Assembly (NCBI GenBank): GCA_002392915.1 | Contig: DGHQ01000006.1 | Span: 18,133-82,132 of the forward strand | DNA from: Bacteroidales bacterium UBA3844 | GTDB taxonomy: Bacteria > Bacteroidota > Bacteroidia > Bacteroidales > Paludibacteraceae | Direction of reading: 5' to 3' | DNA length: 64,000 nucleotides | Shown: piece after piece, positions 17,964 to 27,320 of the stretch | Position numbering within the stretch: position 1 is the first letter of the stretch | Layout: each line of letters opens with the position of its first letter | Notes under the pieces: model-generated | Database searches by the model: none | Seen by the model: only the letters and a program-made list of their open reading frames with translations | What the model was told of the DNA's origin: nothing | Made by a program: the position numbers and the translations under genes

Positions 17964-19619
17964 TCACACGTTTCCATCAATATCAAGATTGATGTCTTTT
18001 CCTCCACGCGGATCCCTGATCTGCAAAGGAATCGTAGTGGAATATTTGATGGTTGATGAGCCGCCCGACGTGTAGTCGTCACCTCCGTTCAAACTGTATT
18101 CCTGTGAATTGGTGACAGTAACTTCATATTTTGGCTCGATGCTCCAATGAAGAATCGGAACAAATAGTTTTGCTATATATTTCTTCTGTTTGAAGACGAC
18201 GTTGCATTCCGCTTTCTCCACATCAATTGTGAGATTGCTCACACGTCCGTTGATCTCCTCTGTGCAGATTTTTTTAGTTCCCTGAGTGAGTATGTATTCA
18301 CCGCGAAGTTTATACTTGTCGCTGCAATTACGCTTAATGCAATAAATCACACTTAATATGTAGATAATAATAAGTATCCACATTATACAATACCATTTGA
18401 ATGCCATCGGATGACAGAACACATTTTCCTGTGGCAACTCTATGCTTGCCTCAATTGTTTGGTTATCCTTACCCATCAGTTTGATCAACTCAGCCTCGTA
18501 TGGCACTTTGAATGAGATGTGAGCCTTCAATCTTCCGTTAGGTTTCTCAAAGTGTGGATTAAAGAGATTCTCATCGTTTCCACGGATCTGCGCAATATTG
18601 ACAAATGACTCTTCACTTCCGTCGCTACTCATCAAATGAGGCAGTTTCAACTCCGGATGATCCTCACACTCATCTTCATCAGCCATCACAAGATGCATTC
18701 TGCGGTCGGTGATGGAAATGGAGTCGAGAGTAATCGCGTCGAACACATCGTTTGGAACCCACGACATTGTCATCGACATATGTCCGTCTATATCCACGTC
18801 GACGGAATTGATAGTTGCTCCAGCCTCCTGGGTCATCTTGCCAATCAAAAACTGTTTGAATTTTTCAAGTGCGATGTCATTCTTCATCTGGTCAAACCAG
18901 CTTTGCAAAGCCTGTTCGTTTGAGACAGGAATAGTCTGAGGCTTAAACATGGAGAAAGCATTCATTATATCATCAGTGCTCGTCTCCCCACTACCCATCT
19001 TTGGCAATTCCAATGCCACAAGTTTGATATTTTTTCCTGCCAATTCCTTTTCGATTCTCGAACGGTAATCATCCAGACGAAGTTTCTTTGGATGTCCGGC
19101 GACGGGATCATTAAGAAAATCGGTGATAAGAAACACAAATTTCAGATTATTTCTGCCAGTGCGTGTAAGGTCTTTTTCAAGATACTCAAGCATATTGAGC
19201 AGGTCTGTATAGGCAGTGAATTTTTTTCTTTCTTCAGCCGACGCTGGTTTGTCATACACACGGTCGGCATAGCTGACAAGGCTCTGTCTCATTGCTGAAT
19301 TCACGATTCCGAAACCGTTTGGCTCATTCTTTGCCTCGCCTCCAAACTTGATGACTGATACATAATCACCGTCCTGAACGGAGCGAAAAAAACTTTTTAG
19401 AGCAGGAACTACGATTTTTTCATATTTGTTCATTGTTCCAGACACATCAATAGCGAAGACATAATCAGCGTGTTCATTTTTAAGTTCTTCGCCGAATTTC
19501 TTCATTAGTTCAGGAAAATCATTTGCCAACGCATCGAAAGCACGGTTATCTTGTGCGGTAGACGTTGCAAATCCAAGCATCAGCAACAGAACAGATATGT
19601 ATAATCTAATCAATTTCAT
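17964..19619 (-). CDS. Secreted, membrane-anchored VWA-domain protein
   Basis: 551 residues. A signal peptide covers 1-22 (ends TSTAQ). A VWA domain follows at about 50-240 with an intact MIDAS motif DVSGTMNKYE (D58, S60, T62), conserved Thr in FTAYTDLLN and Asp in LITDFLND. Residues about 405-428 (IMWILIIIYILSVIYCI) form one membrane segment, leaving about 120 residues with cysteines in the cytoplasm. The topology puts the ligand-binding VWA domain outside the inner membrane. It is first in the four-gene operon ending at 10225 and could sense or bind an envelope partner and signal to the tubulin-like protein (inference). Confidence 0.8.
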   Translation of the reverse strand: MKLIRLYISVLLLMLGFATSTAQDNRAFDALANDFPELMKKFGEELKNEHADYVFAIDVSGTMNKYEKIVVPALKSFFRSVQDGDYVSVIKFGGEAKNEPNGFGIVNSAMRQSLVSYADRVYDKPASAEERKKFTAYTDLLNMLEYLEKDLTRTGRNNLKFVFLITDFLNDPVAGHPKKLRLDDYRSRIEKELAGKNIKLVALELPKMGSGETSTDDIMNAFSMFKPQTIPVSNEQALQSWFDQMKNDIALEKFKQFLIGKMTQEAGATINSVDVDIDGHMSMTMSWVPNDVFDAITLDSISITDRRMHLVMADEDECEDHPELKLPHLMSSDGSEESFVNIAQIRGNDENLFNPHFEKPNGRLKAHISFKVPYEAELIKLMGKDNQTIEASIELPQENVFCHPMAFKWYCIMWILIIIYILSVIYCIKRNCSDKYKLRGEYILTQGTKKICTEEINGRVSNLTIDVEKAECNVVFKQKKYIAKLFVPILHWSIEPKYEVTVTNSQEYSLNGGDDYTSGGSSTIKYSTTIPLQIRDPRGGKDINLDIDGNV

Positions 19620-19825
19620 TTATCGGTTATTCTAAATAATTCAAAAATCCTTTCATTTAATTGACCATCTTTTTACAGATGATACAAACAACTCTTAAAA
19701 ATAGTATAAAAAATAATCTCCTACACAACATCATCATAATTTTTATTCACAATTAACATATTTTATGGATTTGCAAATCCACAAATGTCACGTCAGACTA
19801 AATACATTCCGTCGCAAATATTAAT

Positions 19826-20482
19826 CTATTTTTTGCTTTCTTCTTGGTTTATTTTGAAAAGGACAGGCAATGTAAATTTAGTACGAACGGTATCACCCAT
19901 CTGTGTGCCAGGCTTCCACTTTGGCATCATGCTCACAACACGTACTGCCTCTTCATCCAAAGCTGGATGGACACCTCGTACGACTTCAACATCTGTGATA
20001 GTGCCATCTTTTTCAACTGTAAATTTTACAATAACTCTACCTTGAATACTTGAATCTTGTGCTGCCTTGGGATAAACCAAATTAGACTTTAGAAATTCCA
20101 TCAGGGCTTTCTGTCCCCCTGGAAATTCAGGACGCCGTTCAACAATTATACCCATTAAATCTTCATCATCATCATCAGTATCAGAAGCGGATATTGTCAT
20201 TGAATCTCCACGATTAGTATTCTCCGTTTCATTGCTGGCTGCGACACTTGAAGCCAACGTCATCACCGTCGCCAAGCCAACAATCTTCACCGCTTTGCCT
20301 GCCATCTTGCGTATATTCAGCTGATTCTCAATATATCGCATCTCAGATTCACACACAGGACATGTACCCATACAATCGCCTTCGTGAGTACACACTCTTG
20401 GTTCGTATGGGATTTCATTGGCATCCGCAATCTGTTTGCGGATGGATTTTAATGTCTCACATGTTTGTTTTCCTTTGTACAT
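19826..20482 (-). CDS. TonB-C domain protein with N-terminal cysteine cluster (paralogue 1)
   Basis: 218 residues from the ATG at 20482, matching the N-termini of its two paralogues; a TTG at 20491 is less likely. Residues 8-50 hold a conserved block: CETLKSIRKQIADAN, then a C-x5-C-x3-C-x2-C cluster (CTHEGDCMGTCPVCESE) that may bind zinc. A hydrophobic segment IVGLATVMTLASSVAAS follows, here without a lipobox Cys. The C-terminal 90 residues are a TonB-C domain (PEFPGGQKALMEFL, GRVIVKFTVEKDGTITDVEV, MMPKWKPG). TonB-C domains contact outer-membrane receptors, but no canonical TonB box partner is nearby. First of three tandem copies. Confidence 0.8.
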   Translation of the reverse strand: MYKGKQTCETLKSIRKQIADANEIPYEPRVCTHEGDCMGTCPVCESEMRYIENQLNIRKMAGKAVKIVGLATVMTLASSVAASNETENTNRGDSMTISASDTDDDDEDLMGIIVERRPEFPGGQKALMEFLKSNLVYPKAAQDSSIQGRVIVKFTVEKDGTITDVEVVRGVHPALDEEAVRVVSMMPKWKPGTQMGDTVRTKFTLPVLFKINQEESKK

Positions 20483-20511
20483 AAGCCTCAATTGTTATGT
20501 CCGACGGAATA

Positions 20512-21306
20512 TTATTCCATCTCATTAATAGATTTATGACTTCCTTCTGATCCATTTGCTTTGAACAAGATAGGCAAATAATATCTGCTTCTGACAATTT
20601 TTCCCTTATTCGTCGCAGGAATCCACTTTGGCATCTTGTTCACAAAATTGATAGCCGCTTCATCCAATGCTGGATGAACACTTCGAACGATATCAACATT
20701 GGTAATAGAGCCGTCTTTCTCAACAACAAAGCCTACAATCACTCGTCCCTGAACACCCCCATCACTAGGATAAACTAAATTATTCTTAATAAATGTCATA
20801 AGCGAGTCTTTCCCTTGAGGATATTGAGCTTTTTGATCTACTATTGAAAAAATCGCCGTATCTTCTCGTGCTTCATCTATTGCATCCCAGGAATCCATTT
20901 CCTCTTTAGACGGGTGATACCCAGGACATACAACAATTGGTGGCGGAGGTGTATCTATAGGTTCACTTGTTTCTTCAAGTGATGAATCTGCGGAAACAGG
21001 AATCAATTCTGTTGTGTCAACGGTATTGTTTTCAACAGATGGCTGTGGCTGAGGTTGTTGAGCATCATTACACGCCGACAACGACATCACCGTCGCCAAA
21101 CCAACAATCTTCACAGCTTTGCCAGCCATCTTGCGTATATTCAGCTGATCTTCTATATAACGTATCTCCGACTCACATGTAGGACATGTGCCAAGACAAT
21201 CTTCCTCAAGTGCACATTTAATAGGTGCATACGGGATATCATTGGCATCAGCGATTTGCTTACGGATTGCTTTCAATGTCTCACATATTGGTTTTCCTTG
21301 GTTCAT
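20512..21306 (-). CDS. TonB-C domain protein with N-terminal cysteine cluster (paralogue 2)
   Basis: 264 residues with the same layout as its neighbours: CETLKAIRKQIADAN, cysteine cluster CALEEDCLGTCPTCESE, then KIVGLATVMSLSAC, which looks like a lipoprotein h-region with lipobox LSAC. A Pro/Thr/Glu-rich linker of about 70 residues precedes the TonB-C domain (YPQGKDSLMTFIKNNLVYP, GFVVEKDGSITNVDIVRSV, NKMPKWIPATN). If the lipobox is used, an internal start at MAGKAVK would give a conventional lipoprotein; if not, the cysteine cluster stays cytoplasmic. The gap to the gene upstream is 40 bases and to the gene downstream 29 bases, so all three are probably co-transcribed. Confidence 0.8.
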   Translation of the reverse strand: MNQGKPICETLKAIRKQIADANDIPYAPIKCALEEDCLGTCPTCESEIRYIEDQLNIRKMAGKAVKIVGLATVMSLSACNDAQQPQPQPSVENNTVDTTELIPVSADSSLEETSEPIDTPPPPIVVCPGYHPSKEEMDSWDAIDEAREDTAIFSIVDQKAQYPQGKDSLMTFIKNNLVYPSDGGVQGRVIVGFVVEKDGSITNVDIVRSVHPALDEAAINFVNKMPKWIPATNKGKIVRSRYYLPILFKANGSEGSHKSINEME

Positions 21307-21346
21307 AATTTTTTTATTTTCGTGGATTATCTACGATTCATCTATA

Positions 21347-22522
21347 TCACTCATCTAACTTGAAAAGAACAGGCAAATTAAACTTTGAACTAACTACCGT
21401 ATCCCTGATTGTTGCAGGCTTCCATTTCGGCATCTTTTTAACGACACGAAACGCCTCTTCTTTTAATAATTGATTATCACAAGAAGAATGTATATTTGAC
21501 AAAGCCCCATCTTTTTCTACAACAAACTCCACATTAACACTATAATATTTGCCAGTATCCAGAGGTGTATCATCAGCATAGATAGTATTACCAACTTCTT
21601 TTCTTAAATCACTGCAAATCCAAAATCTACCACCATCAAAATCATACTGATTATCATATAAATAATAAGAGTCCAGTGCTTCCAAATCAGATTTTGAGTA
21701 GACCAAATTTTCTTTTAAAAAATCAAACAATGCCTTTTTTCCACCAGGAAATTCTGGTTGCTTCTCTACTCTTACAAAATACAAATCTCGATCGTCTGGA
21801 ATATTGATATTGTAATGATCAAACGTTTTTCGAGGGACAAAAAATCCTAATGATTCATACCTGAAAAATATTGGCACATGGAACTTTGAACATACAGGCT
21901 TGCCATTACACATTGCAGGTTTCCACTTCTCCATTCCCTTCACCACACGAACAGCCTCTTCGTCTAAACATGGATATAGAGTTTTTTTAACCGCAACATT
22001 TGAAATTGATCCATCTTTCTCAACAATAAAAGAAATCGTGGCCGTACCTTCAATTCCTTCAACCATTGCGGCTTCTTTATAATGTACATTAAATATAAAA
22101 TAAAATGCCAGACTATCTGGAGCTACAGCATGTTCCAATGTATCAAACAGATCATTATAATCAGCACATATTTCATCCTCTACAGGAATAAACGGAGTTT
22201 CCCCCTCTCTGTCTCCGATATAGTCATAAACTATTTCTTTTTGATTTAATTCATCAGGAAGTATTGAAACACTATCTGTAATATTACACGCAGACATAGA
22301 CATCACCGTCGCCAAACCAACAATTTTCACAGCTTTGCCAGCCATTTTGCGTATATTCAGCTGATTCTCAATATATCGCATCTCAGATTCGCACGCAGGA
22401 CATGTGCCCATACAATCGCCTTTGTGTGTACACACTACTGGCTCGTATGGGATCTCATTCGCATCCGCAATCTTCTTACGTATCGCTTTCAATGTCTCAC
22501 ATTTATGTTTTCCTTGGTACAT
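21347..22522 (-). CDS. Double TonB-C domain protein with N-terminal cysteine cluster (paralogue 3)
   Basis: 391 residues, the first gene of the tandem set. The N-terminus repeats the pattern: KCETLKAIRKKIADAN, CTHKGDCMGTCPACESE, then KIVGLATVMSMSAC with a lipobox-like MSAC. It carries two TonB-C domains: one at about 145-235 (FIVEKDGSISNVAVKKTLYP, GMEKWKPAMCNGKPV) and a second at about 265-390 (PEFPGGKKALFDFLKENLVY, FVVEKDGALSNIHSS, KMPKWKPATI). The domain duplication sets it apart from its neighbours. Its role, presumably in periplasmic energy transduction or binding to an outer-membrane protein, is unknown. Confidence 0.8.
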   Translation of the reverse strand: MYQGKHKCETLKAIRKKIADANEIPYEPVVCTHKGDCMGTCPACESEMRYIENQLNIRKMAGKAVKIVGLATVMSMSACNITDSVSILPDELNQKEIVYDYIGDREGETPFIPVEDEICADYNDLFDTLEHAVAPDSLAFYFIFNVHYKEAAMVEGIEGTATISFIVEKDGSISNVAVKKTLYPCLDEEAVRVVKGMEKWKPAMCNGKPVCSKFHVPIFFRYESLGFFVPRKTFDHYNINIPDDRDLYFVRVEKQPEFPGGKKALFDFLKENLVYSKSDLEALDSYYLYDNQYDFDGGRFWICSDLRKEVGNTIYADDTPLDTGKYYSVNVEFVVEKDGALSNIHSSCDNQLLKEEAFRVVKKMPKWKPATIRDTVVSSKFNLPVLFKLDE

Positions 22523-22640
22523 AGGCTTCAGTTATCACATCCGACATTAATATTGCAAAAATAGGATTATTGATGAATTATGAAAACTTTTTACTGATAA
22601 TATGATGATGCAAATAAAGATAGTTCGTCATATAAAAAAA

Positions 22641-22665
22641 GGAGACGCTGCATAGCAACGTCTCC
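22641..22665 (-). terminator. guaB terminator (GAGACG-family hairpin)
   Basis: GGAGACGCTGC (22641-22651) and GCAACGTCTCC (22655-22665) pair with one mismatch around a 3-base loop. On the minus strand it follows guaB by 38 bases and is followed by T7 (the A run at 22634-22640). Confidence 0.7.
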
Positions 22666-22702
22666 AATTATTAATTCTAAACTCTTAATTCTTAATTAAG
22701 AA

Positions 22703-24199
22703 TTACTGCTGTGTCTCTTTCAAGATAACATCGTGCGCACCACCCTCGATGATTGATGTAGACGACACAAGTGTGATCTTTGCATTCTTCTGTAGCTCTG
22801 GGATTGTGATTGCTCCACATGAACACATTGTTGCGATTATCTTACCTAGAGTGACACGCAAATTGTCTTTCATCTTACCTGCGTATGGAACGTAGCTGTC
22901 GACACCTTCCTCAAACTTAAGTGCTGCTGCACCTCCCATATCGTAACGCTGCCAGTTCTTAGCTCGGTTTGAACCCTCACCCCAGTACTCCTTTACAATA
23001 CGATTGCCGATTGTAAGTTTCTTTGTTGGAGACTCGTCAAAACGCGCGAAGTAACGACCCATCATCAAGAAGTCTGCTCCCATTGCTAGGGCTAGAACCA
23101 TGTGATAATCATGCACTAGACCACCGTCTGAACAAACTGGGACATAAATACCTGTCTCCTTGAAATACTCGTCACGAGCACGGCAAACATCGATAAGCGC
23201 TGTTGCTTGGCCACGACCAATACCCTTCTGCTCACGTGTGATACAGATTGAACCACCACCGATACCAACTTTGATAAAGTCTGCACCTGCTTCAACCAAA
23301 TATCTGAAGCCTTCTGCGTCTACTACGTTTCCAGCACCTACTTTTACTGAATCTCCGTACTGAGAACGAATCCATGCGATTGTATCTTTCTGCCACTCTG
23401 AGAATCCATCTGATGAGTCGATACAAAGGACATCTGCTCCAGCCTCTACCAATGCTGGCACTCTCTCTTTGTAATCACGAGAGTTGATACCTGCTCCGAC
23501 AAGAAGCTTCTTGTCGCCATCCGACAACTCGTTTGGATTTTCACGATGAGAATCATAATCCTTTCTGAAAACGAAATACATAAGTTTCTGATTATCATCG
23601 ATAATTGGCAATGTATTCAATTTCTGCTCCCAAATGATCTTGTTTGCCTCAGAAAGTGTCATTCCATACTTTCCTACAACCAACTTCTCAAATGGAGTCA
23701 TATAATTTTTCACTGGATTTGAAAGATCTTCCTTATCAGCGCGATAATCGCGGCTTGTAAGGATTCCAAGCAACTGTCCGTTTGGTGTACCGTCGCTTGT
23801 CACACCAATTGTTGAGTGACCTGTTGTCTCGATCAATGCCAAAGCGTCAGCAAGTGTGCTGTCTGGCTTTAGGTTAGAATCCGACACTACAAAACCTGCC
23901 TTGAAATTCTTCACCTTTCTTACCATATCAGCCTGAGATGCGATTGGCTGTGAACCAAATATAAACGATAGTCCACCATTGTGAGCCAACTCAATCGCCA
24001 ATCCTGAATCAGATACGGCCTGCATAATAGCTGACACGAAAGGGATGTTAAGAGTAATCTTTGATGTCTCCCCCTTCTTGAATTTTACTAATGGTGTCTT
24101 CAAAGACACATTTGTAGGCAGACACTCCTTTGTCGTAAGTCCTGGTATCAATAGGTACTCACCGAATGTTCTGCTGACTTCATTTACAAATATTGCCAT
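22703..24199 (-). CDS. guaB: IMP dehydrogenase
   Basis: A 498-residue cytosolic enzyme oxidising IMP to XMP with NAD+, the committed step of GMP synthesis. The catalytic loop is GIGGGSICITREQKGIGRGQ with the active Cys in GSIC. Two CBS domains sit at about 95-215 (TGHSTIGVTSDG, NTLPIIDDNQKL). VCSDGGLVHDYHMVLALAMG and the flap EYWGEGSNRAKNWQRYD follow. Most Bacteroides enzymes have GSICTTR with a different loop; this GGGSICITREQKG type resembles the class seen in Lachnospiraceae and some Bacteroidales (recalled, not searched). Monocistronic, with a promoter element at 24238-24245 and a hairpin terminator. Confidence 0.93.
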   Translation of the reverse strand: MAIFVNEVSRTFGEYLLIPGLTTKECLPTNVSLKTPLVKFKKGETSKITLNIPFVSAIMQAVSDSGLAIELAHNGGLSFIFGSQPIASQADMVRKVKNFKAGFVVSDSNLKPDSTLADALALIETTGHSTIGVTSDGTPNGQLLGILTSRDYRADKEDLSNPVKNYMTPFEKLVVGKYGMTLSEANKIIWEQKLNTLPIIDDNQKLMYFVFRKDYDSHRENPNELSDGDKKLLVGAGINSRDYKERVPALVEAGADVLCIDSSDGFSEWQKDTIAWIRSQYGDSVKVGAGNVVDAEGFRYLVEAGADFIKVGIGGGSICITREQKGIGRGQATALIDVCRARDEYFKETGIYVPVCSDGGLVHDYHMVLALAMGADFLMMGRYFARFDESPTKKLTIGNRIVKEYWGEGSNRAKNWQRYDMGGAAALKFEEGVDSYVPYAGKMKDNLRVTLGKIIATMCSCGAITIPELQKNAKITLVSSTSIIEGGAHDVILKETQQ

Positions 24200-24237
24200 C
24201 GTTATATACTTTTATCTTATTTCTCTAAACATTTTGG

Positions 24238-24245
24238 CAAAGGTA
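24238..24245 (-). promoter_or_regulatory. Bacteroidetes -7 promoter element for guaB
   Basis: The minus strand reads TACCTTTG (TAnnTTTG), 38 bases before the guaB ATG. No clear -33 TTTG is present. Confidence 0.45.
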
Positions 24246-24280
24246 ATGCTTTTTAACAACTTTTAAGCATTTTTCCGCCG

Positions 24281-25048
24281 TTAATTGCTGTAAAAATGTG
24301 ACACTGGAAGCATAAACTTCAAAACCAACGCCAAATTCTGCGTGCTGGCTCTTTGAAAAAGTTCCATCTTTCCACACTCATACAAATCATGTGTACCGTA
24401 ATTCCAACGTATCTCCAACATCGGATGTACCTTTTCCAAATGCAAATCAAAACCTACAGCCGCACATAGCGAAAGGTCAAATTTGCTGGTCTCTATATCC
24501 GGATTGACGCGGGGGTCTCTTAACGTCAGCGTCTGCTTCTGCAATTCTGTGACGACTGTTTCATCTTTCTCCTTTATCAAGAAACTGACTTGTGGTCCGA
24601 AATTGACGTAGGCTCTTGCCTTTCTGCCAAAATATATATGTGCAAGCAAAGGAATGTCGATATATGTCAACTCTCGGTCCAAATCCACACCGTTGAAATC
24701 GACTTCATCCGTGCCGACCAGTCTTTCTGTCTGTCCATTTCTTGCCCTGAACTGCTCACACCAACCTTTTTGTGTAAGATTGCATTCCAAAAACACTCCG
24801 AAATGGTTCTGGGCAATATAAAGAGCATTCACTCCTGCTGTCATACCACGTTGATTGAAAAGAGACTGGTCTCCTATCATGCTGGTGTATGAAGTGTTGT
24901 TGTGCAGGAATCTCACTTGCGACATATTCACACCACCCGACACACCGACCGCAACCTCCTGTTCGAAACTGCGTCTCTCCTGTGCCGACGTCGCGCACAC
25001 ACACGTCGCAGCAAGCAATGATGAAACTATGATTTTGGCTACTCTCAT
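24281..25048 (-). CDS. Outer-membrane beta-barrel protein (PorT-like)
   Basis: 255 residues. The signal peptide covers 1-23 (SSLLAATCVCATSAQ). The rest has alternating hydrophobic strands and the pattern of small Bacteroidetes barrels: VGVSGGVNMSQVRF, TAGVNALYIAQNHFGVFLEC, YIDIPLLAHIYFG, YVNFGPQVSFLI, and a C-terminal strand NLALVLKFMLPV. It starts 3 bases after the upstream LysM gene stops, so the two are co-transcribed and may act together at the envelope. The specific function is not identifiable. Confidence 0.8.
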   Translation of the reverse strand: MRVAKIIVSSLLAATCVCATSAQERRSFEQEVAVGVSGGVNMSQVRFLHNNTSYTSMIGDQSLFNQRGMTAGVNALYIAQNHFGVFLECNLTQKGWCEQFRARNGQTERLVGTDEVDFNGVDLDRELTYIDIPLLAHIYFGRKARAYVNFGPQVSFLIKEKDETVVTELQKQTLTLRDPRVNPDIETSKFDLSLCAAVGFDLHLEKVHPMLEIRWNYGTHDLYECGKMELFQRASTQNLALVLKFMLPVSHFYSN

Positions 25049-25051
25049 ATT

Positions 25052-27289
25052 TTATTTGGCAAACATTTTGCAGCCGTTAGTCTCGCTGTTCTCTATGATG
25101 AAATGACGTGAATTGATAAATCCTCCCGTCTCTCCCACTCTGTTGAATTTGAAATCAGATTGCAATGTAGACGGTGCGATCTTGTCCAACGCCCACTCGA
25201 AATCGTGTCCATATTTCTGCATCGACTCACAGAAATACATCATCATATCGTATCCGAGGATAGCGTACATAGGATGCGAATTCGTAGGCTCAGCATTGTA
25301 ATATGAACGATATTTTTTCAAGAATTTGATTGTTTCCTCGCTCTTGAAATCGATAAAGAACGGTGATGTAAAATATGTGTCGTAATGGAACAACTCCTTG
25401 CTGATACTGTTGTAGTTCTGCCATTCATTAAAGCCAAACACTGCAATTTCAGTATCTTTAGCCTTCAACATGTTGATAATAGGAAGAATCTGATTCAACG
25501 CCACCTGGTTTGTTGTGACTGGGAATATCAAATTCTTTTTCTTCTTATCTACCGTCTTCTTCAACTCTGTATAATTAGAGAATACAACATCCTTATTCTT
25601 GACTCCCATCGCATCTAGAGTGAACTTCAATGTATCTGCCCACACTGCCTTGTCATTATATTTAGGATCAGAGAACGACACAATAACCACATTGTAGTCC
25701 TTGAAATTCTGGGCAATCTGCAAAGCCACGTCGGCCGCGCTTTCATTCTGAGGTGCGTTAATCTGGAAAATACTTGAATTACTCTTTACCTCATCTGATT
25801 TAGAAGTGAACGGAATAACAAGCTTCACATTGTTTGCCAATGCGAAATCCGCCATGGTCTTGATCTGCGACTGATATGCAGGTCCGATGATGAAATCCAT
25901 ACTCTTCAGCTCGTTATATGACACAAGTGTCTGAGCCTCCGCATCAGTCTTTCCTGAATCATAAACACGAAGATTGATGTTCAAACCTGTTTTACGCAAT
26001 GTGTCTGCGGCAAGAAGCATACCATTATAGAATTCTATAAACTTCTCAGTGTTTGCATCTATCTTGCTGGTTTCAGTCACTTTAGCAAAATTCCAAGGCA
26101 ATGCGAGAGCACATTCGATTGAAGTCTTAGGTTCTGAATTAAACACTTTTTCAAGCGATGTGCTGATTGAATCCGCAGTATTAATCTCGGCTACTTCTGT
26201 TGCATTCAATGGAATTCTCAATATCTTGCCTGCCATCAAACCGTTAGCAACATCTGGATTTGCTTTAATCAAATCCTCCTGAGTGATCTGATACTGTTTG
26301 CAGATTCCGAATATAGTCTCCTCTTGCTTGACAATATGGATCTTATGCGACGGTGCCTGATTCTGCTCCGGTTCGACGAATGAATTGCTCTGGAACACAG
26401 GAGGAATGATAAGCATCTTACCCTCCTGAAGTTCTGTATCTATTCCTGGATTTCTCGACACCAAAGCATCCTGGCTGATGCCATATTGTTTGGAGATGCT
26501 GTAGACTGTCTCTCCCTTCTTAACAATATGAGTCTTTAACTCACTCTTCTTAGTAGTGTTTTCTACAGGAGCGGAAGTGTTAGCGTAAGTAGGCGGGATA
26601 ATAAGAATCTGTCCAATCTTCACACCTTCCTTAGCATCAGGATTAAGTTTCACAATCTCATCCGCAGCCACGTTGTGCTGTTTGCTGATACTGTAAAGGG
26701 TCTCACCCTTCTTCACTTCATGAGCTGTGAAGTTGGGGCGTTTTGCCTCTGTATTAGCTGTCGATGGAGCTGGAGTTGTAGCAGGTGTAGTCTGTGCTTT
26801 ATCGGCAGGTTTGGTCACTACAGGAGCAGGTGTATTCTTAACTGGTTCGGAAGCCTCCTTTTCTGCTTTGTTTCGACGAGCGACTAACTCCTTCTTCTGT
26901 GGAATACGAATATTTGTTCCTTCGATCAAACCACGCGTCTTCAATGAAGGGTTTGCCTCATAAAGGTCATCATAAGTCAAACCGTATTTCTGCTTAAGTG
27001 AAAACAGAGTCTCACTCTTCTGCACTTTATGCATCACACCCTGAGTATTCTTCTTTGGAATAAGCAAATGCTCGCCCTCCTTCAGACCATTCTTAGTCTG
27101 AGGGTTAGCCTCTTGTATCTCAGCTTGAGTAACACCGAACTTCTTGGAAATCGAATAGAAACCTTCGCTCTTTGCCACCGAATATTCATAATATGGTTTG
27201 CCCCCTACGATCTTAGTCGGATATTCTCCAGCCAACACCATAGAGACAGACAATGATGCAAGTATGCTCGCAAAAATTCTTCCAGTCAT
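25052..27289 (-). CDS. Five-LysM protein with C-terminal periplasmic-binding (type 1) domain
   Basis: 745 residues. A signal peptide (about 1-20) is followed by five LysM motifs at about 32-80, 84-133, 190-238, 253-300 and 316-362 (for example HEVKKGETLYSISKQHNV and HIVKKGETVYSISKQYGI). A Pro/Thr/Ala-rich linker lies between motifs 2 and 3. The C-terminal 370 residues resemble an ABC-type ligand-binding domain (FIEFYNGMLLAADTLRKTG, DFIIGPAYQSQI, SHPMYAILGYDMMMYFCE). LysM domains bind peptidoglycan, so the binding domain is tethered to the wall. The ligand is unknown and no permease is adjacent. The next gene, 3 bases on, encodes an outer-membrane barrel. Confidence 0.85.
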   Translation of the reverse strand: MTGRIFASILASLSVSMVLAGEYPTKIVGGKPYYEYSVAKSEGFYSISKKFGVTQAEIQEANPQTKNGLKEGEHLLIPKKNTQGVMHKVQKSETLFSLKQKYGLTYDDLYEANPSLKTRGLIEGTNIRIPQKKELVARRNKAEKEASEPVKNTPAPVVTKPADKAQTTPATTPAPSTANTEAKRPNFTAHEVKKGETLYSISKQHNVAADEIVKLNPDAKEGVKIGQILIIPPTYANTSAPVENTTKKSELKTHIVKKGETVYSISKQYGISQDALVSRNPGIDTELQEGKMLIIPPVFQSNSFVEPEQNQAPSHKIHIVKQEETIFGICKQYQITQEDLIKANPDVANGLMAGKILRIPLNATEVAEINTADSISTSLEKVFNSEPKTSIECALALPWNFAKVTETSKIDANTEKFIEFYNGMLLAADTLRKTGLNINLRVYDSGKTDAEAQTLVSYNELKSMDFIIGPAYQSQIKTMADFALANNVKLVIPFTSKSDEVKSNSSIFQINAPQNESAADVALQIAQNFKDYNVVIVSFSDPKYNDKAVWADTLKFTLDAMGVKNKDVVFSNYTELKKTVDKKKKNLIFPVTTNQVALNQILPIINMLKAKDTEIAVFGFNEWQNYNSISKELFHYDTYFTSPFFIDFKSEETIKFLKKYRSYYNAEPTNSHPMYAILGYDMMMYFCESMQKYGHDFEWALDKIAPSTLQSDFKFNRVGETGGFINSRHFIIENSETNGCKMFAK

Positions 27290-27312
27290 ATAAATACAAG
27301 TTTATATTTTCG

Positions 27313-27320
27313 CAAAATTA
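27313..27320 (-). promoter_or_regulatory. Bacteroidetes -7 promoter element for the LysM/OMP operon
   Basis: The minus strand reads TAATTTTG (TAnnTTTG), 23 bases before the LysM ATG. A degenerate TTTCG lies near 27340-27344, at roughly the -33 position. Confidence 0.5.
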
